Assembly: GCA_903898725.1 (NCBI GenBank)
Contig: CAIUGQ010000062.1
Coordinates: forward strand, 1-40,163
Length of the DNA stretch: 40,163 nucleotides
DNA from: an uncultured Burkholderiales bacterium
Lineage (GTDB): Bacteria > Pseudomonadota > Gammaproteobacteria > Burkholderiales > Burkholderiaceae_E
Direction of reading: 5' to 3'
Shown: piece by piece, positions 1 to 13,115 of the stretch
Numbering within the stretch: the first letter of the stretch is position 1
Layout: every line of letters begins with the position of its first letter
The notes under the pieces: model-generated
Database searches by the model: none
The model's input: the letters and a program-made list of their open reading frames with translations, nothing else
Told to the model about the DNA's origin: nothing
Translations under genes and position numbers: made by a program

Positions 1-1
1 C

Positions 2-691
<690 letters not shown>

Positions 692-700
692 CCGTCAGCC

Positions 701-723
701 GCCCGGCGCACCCCGCGCCGGGC
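701..723. terminator. Perfect 9-bp hairpin (GCCCGGCGC-ACCCC-GCGCCGGGC) just after galU; no T-tract
   Basis: Inverted repeat read directly from the sequence, 10 nt after the galU stop. Confidence 0.4.
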
Positions 724-770
724 CACCGTCACGACGGCGGCCCCGACGCGGGCCGCGGAGTCCTCCACGC

Positions 771-1529
771 ATGCACGCGATCATTGGCGGCAGCGGGCTC
801 GCCAAGCTCGCCGACCTGAAACTCGAACGCCGCGAGGTGGTGCGCACGCCGTTCGGCGATCCATCGTGCGCGCTGTCCTTCGGCACCATCGACGGCGTCG
901 ACGTCGTCTTCCTGGCGCGCCACGGCTACGGTCACACCATCGCGCCGCACCAGATCAACTACCGCGCCAACCTCTGGGCGCTGCATCACGTCGGCGCCAC
1001 CGAGGTGATGGCGGTCGCCACCGTGGGCGGCATCCGCGAGGACTGCGGCCCCGGGACGCTGGTGGTGCCCGACCAGATCGTCGACTACACCCACGGTCGC
1101 AAGAGCACCTTCTTCGAGGGGCCGGACAATCCGGTCACCCATGTCGACTTCACCCAGCCCTATGCCGAACCCATCCGGGAACGGCTGCTGCGCGGGGCCG
1201 CGGCGGCGGGCGAGGCGGTGCTCGCCGGTGCGTGCTACGGCTGCACCCAGGGTCCCCGTCTGGAGACCGCCGCCGAGATCCGGCGCATGGAGCGCGACGG
1301 CTGCGACCTGGTCGGCATGACGGGCATGCCGGAGGCGGTGCTGGCGCGGGAGCTGTCGTTGCCCTACGCGGTGCTGGCGGTCGTGGCCAACCATGCAGCG
1401 GGCCTCGGCGACAGCCGTCAGGCGATCTCGATCGAGGCGATGGGCGCGGTCATGGAGGCCGCGATGCTGCGCGCGCGCCGCGTGCTCGCCGCGAGCCTGC
1501 GGGACACCCAGAGCGCGGCGGCGCGATGA
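771..1529 (+). CDS. S-methyl-5'-thioinosine phosphorylase / MTAP-PNP family phosphorylase
   Basis: [13 protein letters not shown]..., [22 protein letters not shown], and VVANHAAG with Asn at the purine-binding position rather than the Asp-x-Asp of MTAP. Confidence 0.85.
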   Translation: MHAIIGGSGLAKLADLKLERREVVRTPFGDPSCALSFGTIDGVDVVFLARHGYGHTIAPHQINYRANLWALHHVGATEVMAVATVGGIREDCGPGTLVVPDQIVDYTHGRKSTFFEGPDNPVTHVDFTQPYAEPIRERLLRGAAAAGEAVLAGACYGCTQGPRLETAAEIRRMERDGCDLVGMTGMPEAVLARELSLPYAVLAVVANHAAGLGDSRQAISIEAMGAVMEAAMLRARRVLAASLRDTQSAAAR

Positions 1530-2056
1530 TCCATCCGGTGCTGCGCATGGGCGATCCGCGGCTGCTGCGTGTCGCCCGACCGGTCGAGCGCTTCGACACC
1601 CCCGAACTGCACGCGCTGGTGGCCGACATGTTCGACACCATGGCCGAGCGCAACGGGGCGGGCCTCGCCGCGCCGCAGATCGGCGTGGACCTGCGCGTCG
1701 TGATCTTCGGGTTCGAGTCGAACCCCCGCTATCCGGACGCCGAGCCGGTTCCGCCCACCGTGCTGGTCAACCCGCTGATCGAGCCGCTCGCACCCGGCGA
1801 GGAGGAGGGCTGGGAGGGCTGCCTGTCGGTACCTGGGCTGAGGGGGTGGGTGCCGCGCATCGCGCGCATCCGCTATCGCGGCTTCGACGCGGCGGGTGCG
1901 CCGATCGACCGCATCGCCACCGGCTTCCATGCGCGGGTCGTGCAGCACGAGTGCGACCACCTCGACGGCATCCTGTACCCGAGCCGGATCCGCGACATGA
2001 GCCGCTTCGGCTTCATCGAGGCCCTGTTCCCCGGCGAGACGGTGCAGGACGACTGA
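1526..2056 (+). CDS. def: Peptide deformylase
   Basis: [18 protein letters not shown] and QHECDHLDG motifs; ATGA overlap with the upstream gene. Confidence 0.95.
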   Translation: MIHPVLRMGDPRLLRVARPVERFDTPELHALVADMFDTMAERNGAGLAAPQIGVDLRVVIFGFESNPRYPDAEPVPPTVLVNPLIEPLAPGEEEGWEGCLSVPGLRGWVPRIARIRYRGFDAAGAPIDRIATGFHARVVQHECDHLDGILYPSRIRDMSRFGFIEALFPGETVQDD

Positions 2057-4651
2057 TCAGCCCTGCATCGCGTCGAGGAGCTCGCTCTCGAGCTGGATCT
2101 GGTGGCGCGCGTTCGCGAGGGCCGGTCCGTCGATCAGGAACACGTCCTCGGCGCGTTCGCCCAGCGTCATGATCCGCGCCGCCTGCAGGTTGATGCCATG
2201 GCGGGCGAGGGTGCGCGCGATGCCGTAGAGCAGACCGGTGCGGTCGCTGGCCACCACCGACAGCAGATAGCGGTTGCCGCGCTCGTCGGGGCGCAGGTCG
2301 ACCTTGGGCGCGATCGGGAAGTAGCGGGAGCGGCGCGATGCGCGGCCGCGCACCGGGGACTCCAGCGGCCGGCGCTGCGCGAGCCGGTCGGCGAGCTCGA
2401 CCTCGACCAGCGACAGGATGTCGCGGTACTGCGAGGCGTGGTTCGGATCCACGACCAGGAAGCTGTCGAGCGCGCGTCCGTGCCGGGTGGTGTGGATCCG
2501 CGCGTCGAGCACCGACAGGTTCTTGCTGTCGAAGTAGCCGCAGATCCGGGCGAACAGGTCCGGCTGGTCCGGCAGGTAGACGGCGACCTGGAAGCCTTCG
2601 CCGATCGGCGCGAGTCGGGTCCGGACGATGGGCGTCTCGGTATCCGGATGCCGGTGCAGCACCCGCGTCTGCCAGGCGATGTCCTGTGCGTCGTTGCGCA
2701 GGAAGTAGCCGAGGTCGAGCTGCTTCCAGAACGCCGCGTAGGCCTCGGGCGCGAGCCCGTGCAGGTTGAGCAGCCGCACCGAATCGGCCCGTCGTGCGTC
2801 GAACCGCGCGTCGGCGCTCGCCGCCTCGCCGCCCAGCACCCGCTTGGTCGCGCGAAAGAGGTCCTCCAGCAGCTTGCCCTTCCAGGCGTTCCAGACCTTG
2901 GGGCTGGTGCCGCGGATGTCCGCGACGGTGAGCAGGTAGAGGGCGGTGAGGCGCCGCTCGGTGCCCACGAGCCGTGCAAAGCCCGACACGACCTCCGGAT
3001 CGCTCAGGTCCTGCTTCTGGGCGACCGAGGACATCGTCAGGTGGTGCTCGACCAGGAACTCGACCAGCTCGCGGTCCTCGTCGGTCAAGCCGTGTTCGCG
3101 GCAGAAGCGCCGCGCGTCCTGCTTGCCGAGCGTGGAGTGGTCGCCCCCGCGTCCCTTGGCGATGTCGTGGAAGAGGGCGGCCACGTACAGCAGCCAGACC
3201 CGGTCGAACCCGACGGCGAGCTGGCTGCAGAACGGATACTCATGGGCGTGCTCGGCCATCGAGAAGCGGCGCAGGTTGCGCACCACCATCAGGATGTGCT
3301 GATCGACCGTATAGACATGGAACAGGTCGTGCTGCATCCGCCCGACGATCCGTCGGAAGGCCGGCAGGTAGCGCCCGAGCACCGACCACTGGTTCATCCG
3401 GCGCAAGGCGCGGGTGACGCCGCGAGGCGCCTGGAGCAGCGCCAGGAAGGCGGCCCGGTTGGCCGGGTCCCGGCGGAACGCGCCGTCGATCCGGGTCCGG
3501 GCACGCCAGATCGCGCGCAGAGTGGGGGCACCGATCCCGCCGAGCTCGGGATGCCGCTCCATCGTCAGGAACGCCCGGAGGATGGCGGCCGGATCGCGCT
3601 CGAAGACCCCGGTGTCGGACGCCTCGAGAAGCCCGCGGACGTTGCGGAACTCGGCATCGATCGGCTCGGGCTGCCCGGCGTTCTCGGGGAACAGCTCGGC
3701 CTCGAGGTTCTGGATCAGCAGCGTCGACAGCTGGGTCACCGACTTCGCGGTCCAGTAGTAGCGCTGCATCAGCTGCTCGCTGGCGAGCCGCGCATCGGCC
3801 GTGTCGAAGCCCATCGCGCCGGCGACCTGCGCCTGCAGGTCGAACACCAGCCGGTCCTCGCGTCGGCCCGCGACGACGTGCAGCCAGGCCCGGATCACCT
3901 TGAGCTTGCGCTCCTGGCCGGCCAGCAGCACCGCCTCCGCACGCGTCGCGATGCCCCGTCCGGCGAGCTGTCCCCAGCCGGTGCCGAGCCGCGCCGCGCG
4001 GGCGATCCAGAGGATGGACTGCAGGTCGCGCAGGCCCCCGGGGCTCTCCTTGACGTTCGGCTCCAGGCTGTACGGCGTGTCCTCGAACTTGACGTGCCGC
4101 TGGCGCAGCTCGAAGAGCTTGGCGTGGAAGAAGGCCCGCGCGTCGAGCGCCGCGTCGAGGAACTCGCCGAGGCGGGTGTACAGCCCGCGGCGTCCGGTCA
4201 GCCAGCGTCGTTCGAGCAGGGAGGTCTGGACGGTGATGTCGCCGGCGGACTCCACCAGGCACTGCTCGACCGTCCGCACGCTGTGGCCGATCTCCAGGCC
4301 CACGTCCCAGCAGCCGCCGATGAAGCGCTCGAGGCGCGCGCTGCGCCCCGGATCTTCGGCAGCCGGCACGAGCAGCAGCAGGTCGACGTCGGAGTGCGGC
4401 ATCAGCTCGCCGCGCCCGTAGCCGCCGACCGCCACCAGCGCGCAGTCGGGCTGCAGCCCGGCGTCGCGCCAGAGCGCGAGCAGGATGCCGTCGGTCAGGC
4501 GCACGATGCCGCGCAGCAGCTGCCGCACGTCGCCCCGTTCGCGGAACGCCTCGATCAGCTCGGCCCGCCGCGCACGGAGCACGCCCCGCAGGGCCGGCAG
4601 ATCGACCGGCGCGTCTGCGGCTCCGCCCGTGGCGGCAGCGATCCGATGCAT
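2057..4651 (-). CDS. glnD: [Protein-PII] uridylyltransferase / UMP-removing enzyme
   Basis: [19 protein letters not shown] nucleotidyltransferase motif, [14 protein letters not shown] domain, C-terminal ACT domains; start [10 protein letters not shown]. Confidence 0.95.
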   Translation of the reverse strand: MHRIAAATGGAADAPVDLPALRGVLRARRAELIEAFRERGDVRQLLRGIVRLTDGILLALWRDAGLQPDCALVAVGGYGRGELMPHSDVDLLLLVPAAEDPGRSARLERFIGGCWDVGLEIGHSVRTVEQCLVESAGDITVQTSLLERRWLTGRRGLYTRLGEFLDAALDARAFFHAKLFELRQRHVKFEDTPYSLEPNVKESPGGLRDLQSILWIARAARLGTGWGQLAGRGIATRAEAVLLAGQERKLKVIRAWLHVVAGRREDRLVFDLQAQVAGAMGFDTADARLASEQLMQRYYWTAKSVTQLSTLLIQNLEAELFPENAGQPEPIDAEFRNVRGLLEASDTGVFERDPAAILRAFLTMERHPELGGIGAPTLRAIWRARTRIDGAFRRDPANRAAFLALLQAPRGVTRALRRMNQWSVLGRYLPAFRRIVGRMQHDLFHVYTVDQHILMVVRNLRRFSMAEHAHEYPFCSQLAVGFDRVWLLYVAALFHDIAKGRGGDHSTLGKQDARRFCREHGLTDEDRELVEFLVEHHLTMSSVAQKQDLSDPEVVSGFARLVGTERRLTALYLLTVADIRGTSPKVWNAWKGKLLEDLFRATKRVLGGEAASADARFDARRADSVRLLNLHGLAPEAYAAFWKQLDLGYFLRNDAQDIAWQTRVLHRHPDTETPIVRTRLAPIGEGFQVAVYLPDQPDLFARICGYFDSKNLSVLDARIHTTRHGRALDSFLVVDPNHASQYRDILSLVEVELADRLAQRRPLESPVRGRASRRSRYFPIAPKVDLRPDERGNRYLLSVVASDRTGLLYGIARTLARHGINLQAARIMTLGERAEDVFLIDGPALANARHQIQLESELLDAMQG

Positions 4652-4671
4652 CGCGGCGGGCGGCCGTCCGC

Positions 4672-5481
4672 TCAGGCCGCCGCCGGCAGCAGCTCGGGCC
4701 GCGCGGGGGCGCCCGCCGAGGTGGTCAGCACCTCGTGACCGGTCTCGGTGACCAGCACGGTGTGCTCCCACTGCGCCGACAGGCTGTGGTCCTTGGTGAC
4801 GATCGTCCAGCCGTCGGCGAGTTCGCGCACCTCGCGCCGGCCGGCGTTCACCATCGGCTCGATCGTGAAGATCATGCCGGCGACCAGTGGCTCGCCGGTG
4901 CCCGCGCGGCCGTAGTGCAGCACCTGCGGCTCCTCGTGGAAGCGCCGACCGATGCCGTGCCCGCAGAACTCGCGGACGATCGAGAATCCGCTCGATTCGG
5001 CATGCCGCTGGATCACCTGGCCGATGTCGCCGAGACAGGCGCCCGGGCGGACCTGGTCGATGCCGAGCCACATGCACTCGTAGGTGACCTGGCACAGGCG
5101 CCGGGCCGCGATCGAGGGCTCGCCGACGAAGAACATCCGGCTGGTGTCGCCGTGGAAGCCGTCCTTGATGACGGTGACGTCGATGTTCACCACGTCCCCG
5201 TTCTTCAGCACCTTGTCGCCCGGGATGCCGTGGCACACCTGGTGGTTGACCGAGGTGCACACCGACTTCGGGAACGGGCGATAGCCGGGCGGGGCGTAGT
5301 TCAGCGGCGCCGGGACCGTCATCTGCACGTTGACCATGTAGTCGTGGCACAGCGCGTCGATCTGGCCCGTGGTGATGCCGGGCTTCACATGCGGCGCGAT
5401 GAAGTCCAGCACTTCGGACGCCAGGCGCCCGGCCAGGCGCATCGCGGCGATCTCGGCCTCGGTCTTGATGACGATCGACAT
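4672..5481 (-). CDS. map: Type I methionine aminopeptidase
   Basis: [27 protein letters not shown]..., [38 protein letters not shown]. Confidence 0.95.
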   Translation of the reverse strand: MSIVIKTEAEIAAMRLAGRLASEVLDFIAPHVKPGITTGQIDALCHDYMVNVQMTVPAPLNYAPPGYRPFPKSVCTSVNHQVCHGIPGDKVLKNGDVVNIDVTVIKDGFHGDTSRMFFVGEPSIAARRLCQVTYECMWLGIDQVRPGACLGDIGQVIQRHAESSGFSIVREFCGHGIGRRFHEEPQVLHYGRAGTGEPLVAGMIFTIEPMVNAGRREVRELADGWTIVTKDHSLSAQWEHTVLVTETGHEVLTTSAGAPARPELLPAAA

Positions 5482-5486
5482 CGAAC

Positions 5487-5516
5487 TTGTCGGTAACTCG
5501 TTGTTCGGGCTATGAT
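5487..5516 (+). promoter_or_regulatory. Putative sigma70 promoter for rpsB (TTGTCG - 18 bp - TATGAT)
   Basis: -35 4/6 and -10 5/6 match in a rare AT-rich patch between divergent map and rpsB. Confidence 0.6.
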
Positions 5517-5786
5517 TATAGGCTTGCCTGGAATCGGGTGTCCGGCCTTTCTGCGAAAGTCGGCACCCGTGACGGTGCAAGCAAATCCACTGCGGCCTTC
5601 GCGGCGGCACGGCCCACGTCCATCAGGAAGTGTGCCGGGGCACCGCGGACAGCTCAAGGATTGCCTTCAGGGACGCCTTCAAGGGCTGCCTGAACGACAG
5701 TCCGGAGCGCTCCCTCGGGTGCACGGTTCGACCGTGTCGGGGGCCTCCCGGGCCGCAGCCAACGCAACCCTCGAAGGAGTGCTCTC

Positions 5787-6524
5787 ATGACGACCATGCG
5801 TCAGATGCTGGAAGCGGGTGTCCATTTCGGTCACCAGACCCGATTCTGGAACCCCAAGATGGCCCCGTACATCTTCGGCCATCGCAACAAGATCCACATC
5901 GTCAATCTGGAAAAGACCCTGGTCATGTACCAGGACGCGATGAAGTACATGACGCAGCTGGCCGCCAACCGCGGCACCGTGCTGTTCGTCGGTACCAAGC
6001 GCCAGGCCCGCGAGATCGTCGCTCCGGAAGCCAAGCGCGCCGGCATGCCCTACGTCGACGAGCGCTGGCTCGGCGGCATGCTGACCAACTTCAAGACCGT
6101 CAAGACCTCCATCAAGCGCCTGCGCGACATGGAAGCCACGATCGCCGAAGGCGGCGTCGAGCGGATGTCGAAGAAGGAAGCGCTGCTGTTCTCCCGCGAG
6201 ATGGAGAAGCTGACCAAGGCCATCGGCGGCATCAAGGACATGAACGGCCTGCCGGACGCGCTGTTCGTCATCGACGTCGGCTACCACAAGATCGCGATCA
6301 CCGAGGCGGTGAAGCTCGGCGTGCCGGTGGTCGGCGTGGTGGACACCAACCACTCGCCCGACGGCATCGACTACGTGATCCCGGGCAACGACGACTCGGG
6401 CAAGGCGATCCAGCTGTACGCCGAGGGCGCTGCCGACGCGATCCTCGCGGGCCGCTCGGCTTCGCTGCAGGAAACGGCCAAGGGCGGCGACGAGTTCGTC
6501 GAGCTCCAGGCCGAGCAGGCCTGA
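5787..6524 (+). CDS. rpsB: 30S ribosomal protein S2
   Basis: [44 protein letters not shown]. Confidence 0.98.
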   Translation: MTTMRQMLEAGVHFGHQTRFWNPKMAPYIFGHRNKIHIVNLEKTLVMYQDAMKYMTQLAANRGTVLFVGTKRQAREIVAPEAKRAGMPYVDERWLGGMLTNFKTVKTSIKRLRDMEATIAEGGVERMSKKEALLFSREMEKLTKAIGGIKDMNGLPDALFVIDVGYHKIAITEAVKLGVPVVGVVDTNHSPDGIDYVIPGNDDSGKAIQLYAEGAADAILAGRSASLQETAKGGDEFVELQAEQA

Positions 6525-6552
6525 ACGGACACATCGAGCTAGGAGTCAAGGA

Positions 6553-7443
6553 ATGGCCGAGATCACCGCAGGCATGGTGAAAGAGCTGCGCGAGAAGACT
6601 GACGCGCCGATGATGGAATGCAAGAAGGCGCTGACCGAAGCCGGCGGCGACCTGGGCAAGGCCGAGGAGATCCTCCGGGTCAAGCTCGGGAACAAGGCCG
6701 GCAAGGCCGCCTCGCGCGTCACCGCCGAGGGCATCGTGGGCGTGTTCCTGTCGGCCGACGGCAAGACCGCGTCGATGGTCGAGATCAACTGCGAGACCGA
6801 CTTCGTCGCCAAGAACGACGATTTCCAGGGTTTCGCGAAGTCGATCGCGACGCTCGTCGCCGAGGGCTCGCCCGCCGACGTGGCCGCGCTGTCGGCGATG
6901 CCGCTCGACGGCACGACCGTCGAGGCGCGTCGTACCGCGCTGATCGGCAAGATCGGCGAGAACATGACCATCCGCCGCTTCGTGCGCATCGCCGCCCGGG
7001 GCAAGGTCGCCAGCTACGTGCACGGCGGCTCGCGGATCGGCGTGCTCGTCGATGTCGAGGGCGGTGACGAGGCGCTGGCCAAGGACCTCGCGATGCAGAT
7101 CGCGGCGTCCAAGCCGGTCTCGCTCGATCGCACCGGCGTGCCGGACGAGCTGATCGAGAAGGAGCGTTCGATCGCCACCCAGAAGGCGGCGGAATCGGGC
7201 AAGCCGGCCGAGATCGTCGCCAAGATGGTCGAGGGCACCGTGCAGAAGTACCTCAAGGAGGTCACCCTCCTCGGGCAGCCGTTCGTCAAGGACGACAAGC
7301 AGACCGTCGAGGCCCTGCTCAAGGCGCGCGGCGCGAAGGTCCACGCCTTCACGCTGTACGTCGTGGGGGAGGGCATCGAGAAGAAGCAGTCCGACTTCGC
7401 GGCGGAAGTGGCCGCGCAGGCGGCTGCCGCAGCGGGCCGCTGA
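6553..7443 (+). CDS. tsf: Elongation factor Ts
   Basis: [40 protein letters not shown]. Confidence 0.98.
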   Translation: MAEITAGMVKELREKTDAPMMECKKALTEAGGDLGKAEEILRVKLGNKAGKAASRVTAEGIVGVFLSADGKTASMVEINCETDFVAKNDDFQGFAKSIATLVAEGSPADVAALSAMPLDGTTVEARRTALIGKIGENMTIRRFVRIAARGKVASYVHGGSRIGVLVDVEGGDEALAKDLAMQIAASKPVSLDRTGVPDELIEKERSIATQKAAESGKPAEIVAKMVEGTVQKYLKEVTLLGQPFVKDDKQTVEALLKARGAKVHAFTLYVVGEGIEKKQSDFAAEVAAQAAAAAGR

Positions 7444-7455
7444 CCCGCCGGGGCC

Positions 7456-7487
7456 GGCTTCGGGGCGGGCAGTCCGCCCCCGGAGCC
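7456..7487. terminator. GC-rich hairpin in tsf-pyrH gap, no T-tract
   Basis: GGCTTCGGGGCGG / CCGCCCCCGGAGCC arms with one bulge and one G-U pair. Confidence 0.35.
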
Positions 7488-7582
7488 GACCCCACCGATC
7501 CGGCCGGGGCCTCCCGAGGCGCCGGCCTCTCCCGCGGGCCGAATGCCGCGGGCCGTTCACCCCGACCGAGAGTCGCCATCCG

Positions 7583-8314
7583 ATGACCGACGCCGCCCCG
7601 ACCGCCCCGCACTATCGCCGCGTGCTGCTCAAGCTCTCCGGCGAGGCCCTGATGGGCGAGGACTCCTACGGCATCAATCGCGGCACGATCGAGGGCATGG
7701 TCCAGCAGGTGTCGGGCGCGGTGGGCATGGGCGTCGAGCTCGCGATCGTCATCGGCGGAGGCAACATCTTCCGCGGCATGGCGGGCGGTGCTGCCGGCAT
7801 GGACCGTGCGACGGCCGACTACATGGGCATGCTCGCCACGGTCATGAACGCGCTGGCGCTGCAGGACGCGCTGCGCGGCGCGGGTGTCGCGGCCCGCACG
7901 ATGTCCGCCCTCAAGATCGAGCAGGTCGTCGAGCCGTACATCCGGCCGAAGGCGCTGCGCTACCTCGAGGAGGGCCGGGTCGTCATCTTCGCGGCCGGCA
8001 CCGGCAATCCGTTCTTCACCACCGACACCGCAGCGGCGCTGCGCGGCGCCGAGATCGGCGCCGAGATCGTCCTCAAGGCGACGAAGGTGGACGGGGTGTA
8101 CAGTGCCGATCCGATGAAGGATCCGACCGCGACCCGCTATCGCACGATCAGCTTCGACGAGGTGATCGGCCGCGACCTGAAGGTGATGGACGCGACCGCG
8201 TTCGCCCTGTGCCGCGACCAGAAGCTGCCGATCAAGGTGTTCTCGATCTTCAAGGAAGGCGCCCTGCGACGGGTGCTGCTCGGCGAGGACGAGGGCACGC
8301 TGGTGCACGTCTGA
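7583..8314 (+). CDS. pyrH: UMP kinase
   Basis: [45 protein letters not shown]. Confidence 0.97.
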   Translation: MTDAAPTAPHYRRVLLKLSGEALMGEDSYGINRGTIEGMVQQVSGAVGMGVELAIVIGGGNIFRGMAGGAAGMDRATADYMGMLATVMNALALQDALRGAGVAARTMSALKIEQVVEPYIRPKALRYLEEGRVVIFAAGTGNPFFTTDTAAALRGAEIGAEIVLKATKVDGVYSADPMKDPTATRYRTISFDEVIGRDLKVMDATAFALCRDQKLPIKVFSIFKEGALRRVLLGEDEGTLVHV

Positions 8315-8328
8315 ACCCGGAGACCGCC

Positions 8329-8895
8329 ATGGCCACCACCATTCCCGAGATCCGCACGTCGACCGAGCAGAAGATGCTCAAGTCGATCGAGTCCCTGAAG
8401 TCCAACCTGGCCAAGGTCCGCACCGGCCGCGCCCATGCCGGACTGCTCGACCAGGTCCACGTCGAGTACTACGGCAGCAAGGTGCCGATCAGCCAGGTCG
8501 CCAACGTGACCCTGGTCGACTCGCGCACCATCGGCGTCTCCCCGTGGGAGAAGAAGATGGGCCAGGCGATCGACAAGGCGATCCGCGAGTCGGGGCTGGG
8601 CCTGAATCCCACGATGATCGGCGAACTGATCCGCGTGCCGATGCCGCCGCTGTCGGAGGAGCGCCGCAAGGAACTCGCCAAGGTGGTCAAGGGCGAGGGC
8701 GAGGATGCGAAGGTGGCGGTGCGCAACCTGCGGCGGGATGCGAACACCCACCTGAAGGACCTGCTCAAGGCCAAGGGCATCTCCGAGGACGACGAGCGTC
8801 GCGCCCAGGACGACATCCAGAAGCTGACCGACCGGTTCGTCGTCGAGGTCGACAAGCTGCTCCAGGCCAAGGAGCAGGAGATCATGACCGTCTGA
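8329..8895 (+). CDS. frr: Ribosome recycling factor
   Basis: [27 protein letters not shown]...; ends KEQEIMTV. Confidence 0.97.
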   Translation: MATTIPEIRTSTEQKMLKSIESLKSNLAKVRTGRAHAGLLDQVHVEYYGSKVPISQVANVTLVDSRTIGVSPWEKKMGQAIDKAIRESGLGLNPTMIGELIRVPMPPLSEERRKELAKVVKGEGEDAKVAVRNLRRDANTHLKDLLKAKGISEDDERRAQDDIQKLTDRFVVEVDKLLQAKEQEIMTV

Positions 8896-8941
8896 CGGTC
8901 CGCCGGCCCGAGCGCGGACCGGCCCCTCCATCCTCCGACCG

Positions 8942-9718
8942 ATGACCCACGCCAGTTCCACCCTGACGGTTCCCGATGCGGGAGACGTGCCCCGGCACGT
9001 CGCCATCATCATGGACGGCAACGGGCGCTGGGCGACCTCGCGGCGACTGCCCCGGGTCGCCGGGCACTCGAAGGGCGTCGACGCGGTCCGTGCGACGGTC
9101 GAGGCCTGTGTCTCGCGCGGGGTCGAGTTCCTGACCCTGTTCGCCTTCAGTTCCGAGAACTGGCGCCGCCCGCCCGACGAGGTGTCGCTGCTGATGCGGC
9201 TGTTCATCGCGGCGCTCGAGCGCGAGGTCGCGCAGCTCCGCGGCAACGGCATCCGGCTGCGGATCGTCGGCGACACCTCGGCGTTCGAGCCTCGTCTGCA
9301 GACGCTGATCGAGCAGGCACAGCAGCGCACTGCGCAGAACAGCCGCATGACGCTGACCATCTGCGCCAACTACGGCGGACGCTGGGACATCCTGCAGGCG
9401 ACCCGCGCGATGCTGGCGGCGCGCCCGGAGCTCGCGGCAGACCCGTCCCGCATCGAGGAGTCGGACCTCACGCCCTACCTGGCGATGCGGCACGCGCCCG
9501 AGCCGGACCTGTTCATCCGCACCGGCGGCGAGCAGCGGATCAGCAACTTCATGCTCTGGCAGCTCGCCTACACCGAGCTGCACTTCACGCCCGCCTACTG
9601 GCCGGACTTCGGGCCCGCCGAGCTCGACCGTGCCTTCGAGTCGTACCAGGCGCGGGAGCGCCGCTTCGGACGCACCAGCGCGCAGGTCGCGGCGCCGGCC
9701 GACGTTCCGGGTTCCTGA
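8942..9718 (+). CDS. uppS: Isoprenyl transferase (undecaprenyl diphosphate synthase)
   Basis: [50 protein letters not shown]. Confidence 0.97.
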   Translation: MTHASSTLTVPDAGDVPRHVAIIMDGNGRWATSRRLPRVAGHSKGVDAVRATVEACVSRGVEFLTLFAFSSENWRRPPDEVSLLMRLFIAALEREVAQLRGNGIRLRIVGDTSAFEPRLQTLIEQAQQRTAQNSRMTLTICANYGGRWDILQATRAMLAARPELAADPSRIEESDLTPYLAMRHAPEPDLFIRTGGEQRISNFMLWQLAYTELHFTPAYWPDFGPAELDRAFESYQARERRFGRTSAQVAAPADVPGS

Positions 9719-9731
9719 GGCAGGCCGCGCC

Positions 9732-10583
9732 GTGCTCGGTCAGCGGGTCGTCACGGCACTCGTCCTCCTGGCGATCCTGGTTCCCTCGATCTTCCTCGCC
9801 CCGCCCTGGGTCTGGGGCCTGGTGTCGCTGGCCCTGCTCGCGATCGCCGGCGCGGAGTGGGGCCGGCTCCTCGGTTCGGCACGCGGCGGCCGCGTGCTCG
9901 GCGGCGCGCTCGCGGCCGCCGGCATCGCCTACGTCGCCTGGCGCACCGGCCAGCCGGGGGGCGCCCCGCCGGTCCCGGTCGCGGCGCTGTCGGCCGCGAG
10001 CCTGGTGTTCTGGCTCTCGATCGGCCCCCTCTCGCTGGCCCGGGTGCATCGCGTCGGCCCGGGCTGGGCGGTGGCGACGGTGGTGCTGGCCGCCGCGTGG
10101 GTCGCGCTCTACGAGCTTCGGCTGGCCGGTGCGGCGATGCTGGTCTCGTGCATGGCGATCGTCTGGCTGGCGGACATCGGGGCGTACTTCGCGGGGCGTG
10201 CGTTCGGTCGCCACAAGCTCGCGCCCCGGGTGAGTCCCGGCAAGACCTGGGAGGGCGTCGCCGGCGGCATCCTCGCCGTGCTGGCCGTGGCGGCGATCGT
10301 CGCGTTCGGCTGGCCGGTCACCGGCACCGGGTCCGAAGGCGGGGCGACCGTCTTCTCGAGCTGGGTGGCGGCCCGCGCCGGTCTGGGCGCCACCGTGGCG
10401 GTGCTGGCGGCGATCGCCGCACTCTCGGTCGTCGGCGACCTCTACGAGTCCCTGCTCAAGCGGCTGGCGGGCGTCAAGGACAGCGGCACGCTGCTTCCGG
10501 GCCACGGCGGCGTGCTCGACCGGATCGACGCCCTGATCCCGACGATGCCCGGCTGCCTGCTGCTGCTCCAACTGCTGCGATAA
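9732..10583 (+). CDS. cdsA: Phosphatidate cytidylyltransferase
   Basis: GTG start [22 protein letters not shown]-terminal [34 protein letters not shown]. Confidence 0.95.
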   Translation: MLGQRVVTALVLLAILVPSIFLAPPWVWGLVSLALLAIAGAEWGRLLGSARGGRVLGGALAAAGIAYVAWRTGQPGGAPPVPVAALSAASLVFWLSIGPLSLARVHRVGPGWAVATVVLAAAWVALYELRLAGAAMLVSCMAIVWLADIGAYFAGRAFGRHKLAPRVSPGKTWEGVAGGILAVLAVAAIVAFGWPVTGTGSEGGATVFSSWVAARAGLGATVAVLAAIAALSVVGDLYESLLKRLAGVKDSGTLLPGHGGVLDRIDALIPTMPGCLLLLQLLR

Positions 10584-10590
10584 TCGCCCG

Positions 10591-11763
10591 ATGAAGCGGA
10601 TCACGATCCTCGGCGCCACCGGTTCGGTCGGCGAAAGCACGCTCGACGTCGTCGCCCGCCACCCCGACCGCTTCGAGGTGTTCGCGCTGACCGCGCGACG
10701 CAGCCACGAGCGTCTTCTCGAGCAGTGCCTGGCCCATCGGCCTGCCTATGCGGTGCTCAGCGAGCCGGCCGCGGCGGCGGTGCTGCGCGCCGCGCTGGCC
10801 GCGCGCGGCAGCCGCACCGAAGTCCTCGACGGCCCGGAGGCGGCCGCCCAGGTCGCCGCAGCCTCCGAGACCGACCTGGTCATGGCCGCCATCGTCGGCG
10901 CCGCCGGCCTCGAGCCGACGCTGGCCGCCGCGCGCGCCGGCAAGACCCTGCTGCTGGCCAACAAGGAAGCCATCGTGATGGCCGGGCCGGTGTTCCTCGC
11001 GGCCGTCCGCGAGGGCGGGGCGCGGGTGCTGCCGATCGACAGCGAACACAACGCCGTCTTCCAGTGCCTGCCGCCCGATGGCGGACGCGAGGGCGTGCGG
11101 CGGATCGTGCTGACCGCCTCGGGCGGCCCGTTCCGCGCCATGGATGCCGCCCGGATGGCCGAGGTGACGCCCGAGCAGGCGGTCGCCCATCCGAACTGGA
11201 CCATGGGACGAAAGATCTCGGTCGATTCCGCGACGATGATGAACAAGGGCCTCGAGCTGATCGAGGCGCACTTCCTGTTCGACATGCCCGCAGACCGGCT
11301 CGACGTCGTGATCCATCCGCAGAGCCTCGTGCATTCGATGGTCGAGTACGTCGACGGCTCGATCCTCGCGCAGCTCGGCAACCCCGACATGCGCACCCCG
11401 ATCGCCCATGCGCTCGCCTGGCCGCAGCGCATCGCCAGCGGCGTGTCGCTGCTCGACCTGGCGATGCATGGCCGGCTCGACTTCGAGCGCCCCGACACCG
11501 TCCGGTTCCCCTGCCTGCGGCTGGCGCGCGAGGCGCTCGCCGCCGGCGCCGCCGCGCCCTGCGTGCTGAATGCGGCCAACGAGATGGCCGTCGAGGCCTT
11601 CCTGGAGCGTCGCATCCGGTTCACCGACATCGCCCGGGTCAACGAGGCCGTCCTCGATGCGCTCGGCGCCTCGCCTGCGCCCCTCGACACCTCCGAAGTG
11701 ATCGCACTCGATGCGCGCGCCCGGATCCACGCCGGGGCTCGCCTCGCGGAGCACGCTGCATGA
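10591..11763 (+). CDS. dxr: 1-deoxy-D-xylulose 5-phosphate reductoisomerase
   Basis: [46 protein letters not shown]. Confidence 0.98.
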   Translation: MKRITILGATGSVGESTLDVVARHPDRFEVFALTARRSHERLLEQCLAHRPAYAVLSEPAAAAVLRAALAARGSRTEVLDGPEAAAQVAAASETDLVMAAIVGAAGLEPTLAAARAGKTLLLANKEAIVMAGPVFLAAVREGGARVLPIDSEHNAVFQCLPPDGGREGVRRIVLTASGGPFRAMDAARMAEVTPEQAVAHPNWTMGRKISVDSATMMNKGLELIEAHFLFDMPADRLDVVIHPQSLVHSMVEYVDGSILAQLGNPDMRTPIAHALAWPQRIASGVSLLDLAMHGRLDFERPDTVRFPCLRLAREALAAGAAAPCVLNAANEMAVEAFLERRIRFTDIARVNEAVLDALGASPAPLDTSEVIALDARARIHAGARLAEHAA

Positions 11764-13115
11764 CCACGCTGATCGCCTTCCTGTTCGCTCTCGCCGTGCT
11801 GATCTTCGTGCACGAGCTCGGCCACTATTCCGTCGCACGCTGGTGCGGGGTCAAGGTGCTCCGCTTCTCCATCGGCTTCGGCAAGCCGCTGCTGCGCTTC
11901 ACGGTCGGGGCCGACCGCACCGAGTGGACCATCTCCCCGATCCCGCTCGGCGGCTATGTGCGGATGCTCGACGAGCGCGAGGGCGGGCCGGGGTCGGTCG
12001 ACGAGCACGAGGTGCACCGCGCCTTCAACCGCCAGACCCTGGGCAAGCGCGCGGCGATCGTCGTCGCCGGGCCGCTCGCGAACTTCCTGCTCGCCATCGG
12101 CCTGTACGCATCGCTCGGCATGGTCGGGATCGAGGAGCCGGCGGCCACCCTCGCCGAGCCGGTCGCGGGCACACAGGCCGCCGCCGCCGGACTGCGCGCC
12201 GGCGACCGGGTCCTGCAGATCGACGGGCGCGAGATCCGCTCGATGCCCGAGTTCCGGCTGCGGCTGATCGACGCGGTGGTCGAGAAGCGGCCGGCGCGCC
12301 TGGTCGTCCAGCGAGACGGGCGCCCGCTGCAGGTCTCGGTCGACACCGCCGGGCTGGGCTCGGGCGAGCTCGACAAGGACTTCATGCGCAGCCTCGGCCT
12401 CGATCTGGCGGGCGGCACCGTCTCGATCGGGTCCGTGATGCCCGACGGCAGCGCGGCGAAGGCCGGACTGCTCGCCGGCGACGAGATCATCGCGGTGCAG
12501 GGGCGCCCGATCGCACGCGCCACCGACGTCATCGACGTGCTGCGCGAGAGCGCCGATCGCGAGGTCGTGCTGTCGGTGAACCGTGCGGGGGTCGAGCAGC
12601 GCATCACCGTCGTGCCGCAGGCCCAGCGATCGGAGCGGCCCGAGGACGCGGGGCGCAGCATCGGACGCATCGGGGCCGCGCTGCAGAACCGGGTGGAGAT
12701 GGTCCGCGTCGATCACGGCCCCATCGACGCGATCGGCTATGGCGCGCGCCAGACCTGGGACATGTCGTGGTTCTCGCTGCGCATGCTCGGCAAGATGCTG
12801 ACCGGCGACCTGTCGTGGCGCAACCTGAGCGGACCGGTCGCGATCGCCGACTACGCGGGGCAGTCGGCGAAGGTGGGCGTCTATGCGTACGTCGCCTTTC
12901 TCGCGCTCATCAGCGTGAGCCTCGGGGTGCTCAACCTGCTGCCCGTGCCGGTGCTCGACGGGGGGCATTTGGTATATTACGGCCTCGAAGCGATCAAGGG
13001 CCGACCGCTCTCCGATCGCTTCATGCAGGTCACCCAGAAGGCAGGGCTGGCGGCCATCGTAGGGCTGATGGCCGTGGCCCTGTTCAACGATCTGAGCAGG
13101 CTGTTCGGCGGGTGA
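11760..13115 (+). CDS. rseP: Site-2 protease RseP family zinc metalloprotease
   Basis: [27 protein letters not shown] (HExxH), two PDZ domains, C-terminal [20 protein letters not shown] overlap with dxr. Confidence 0.95.
   Translation: MTTLIAFLFALAVLIFVHELGHYSVARWCGVKVLRFSIGFGKPLLRFTVGADRTEWTISPIPLGGYVRMLDEREGGPGSVDEHEVHRAFNRQTLGKRAAIVVAGPLANFLLAIGLYASLGMVGIEEPAATLAEPVAGTQAAAAGLRAGDRVLQIDGREIRSMPEFRLRLIDAVVEKRPARLVVQRDGRPLQVSVDTAGLGSGELDKDFMRSLGLDLAGGTVSIGSVMPDGSAAKAGLLAGDEIIAVQGRPIARATDVIDVLRESADREVVLSVNRAGVEQRITVVPQAQRSERPEDAGRSIGRIGAALQNRVEMVRVDHGPIDAIGYGARQTWDMSWFSLRMLGKMLTGDLSWRNLSGPVAIADYAGQSAKVGVYAYVAFLALISVSLGVLNLLPVPVLDGGHLVYYGLEAIKGRPLSDRFMQVTQKAGLAAIVGLMAVALFNDLSRLFGG
12973..12978 (+). 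promoter_or_regulatory. Candidate -10 (TATATT) embedded in 3' end of rseP, upstream of bamA
   Basis: AT-rich patch cat-ttg-gta-tat-tac uses locally rare codons inside a very GC-rich gene; no clear -35. Confidence 0.35.

Noticed and set aside
2102-4738. 878-aa plus-strand ORF opposite glnD
   Set aside because: Shadow ORF; glnD motifs are complete on the minus strand
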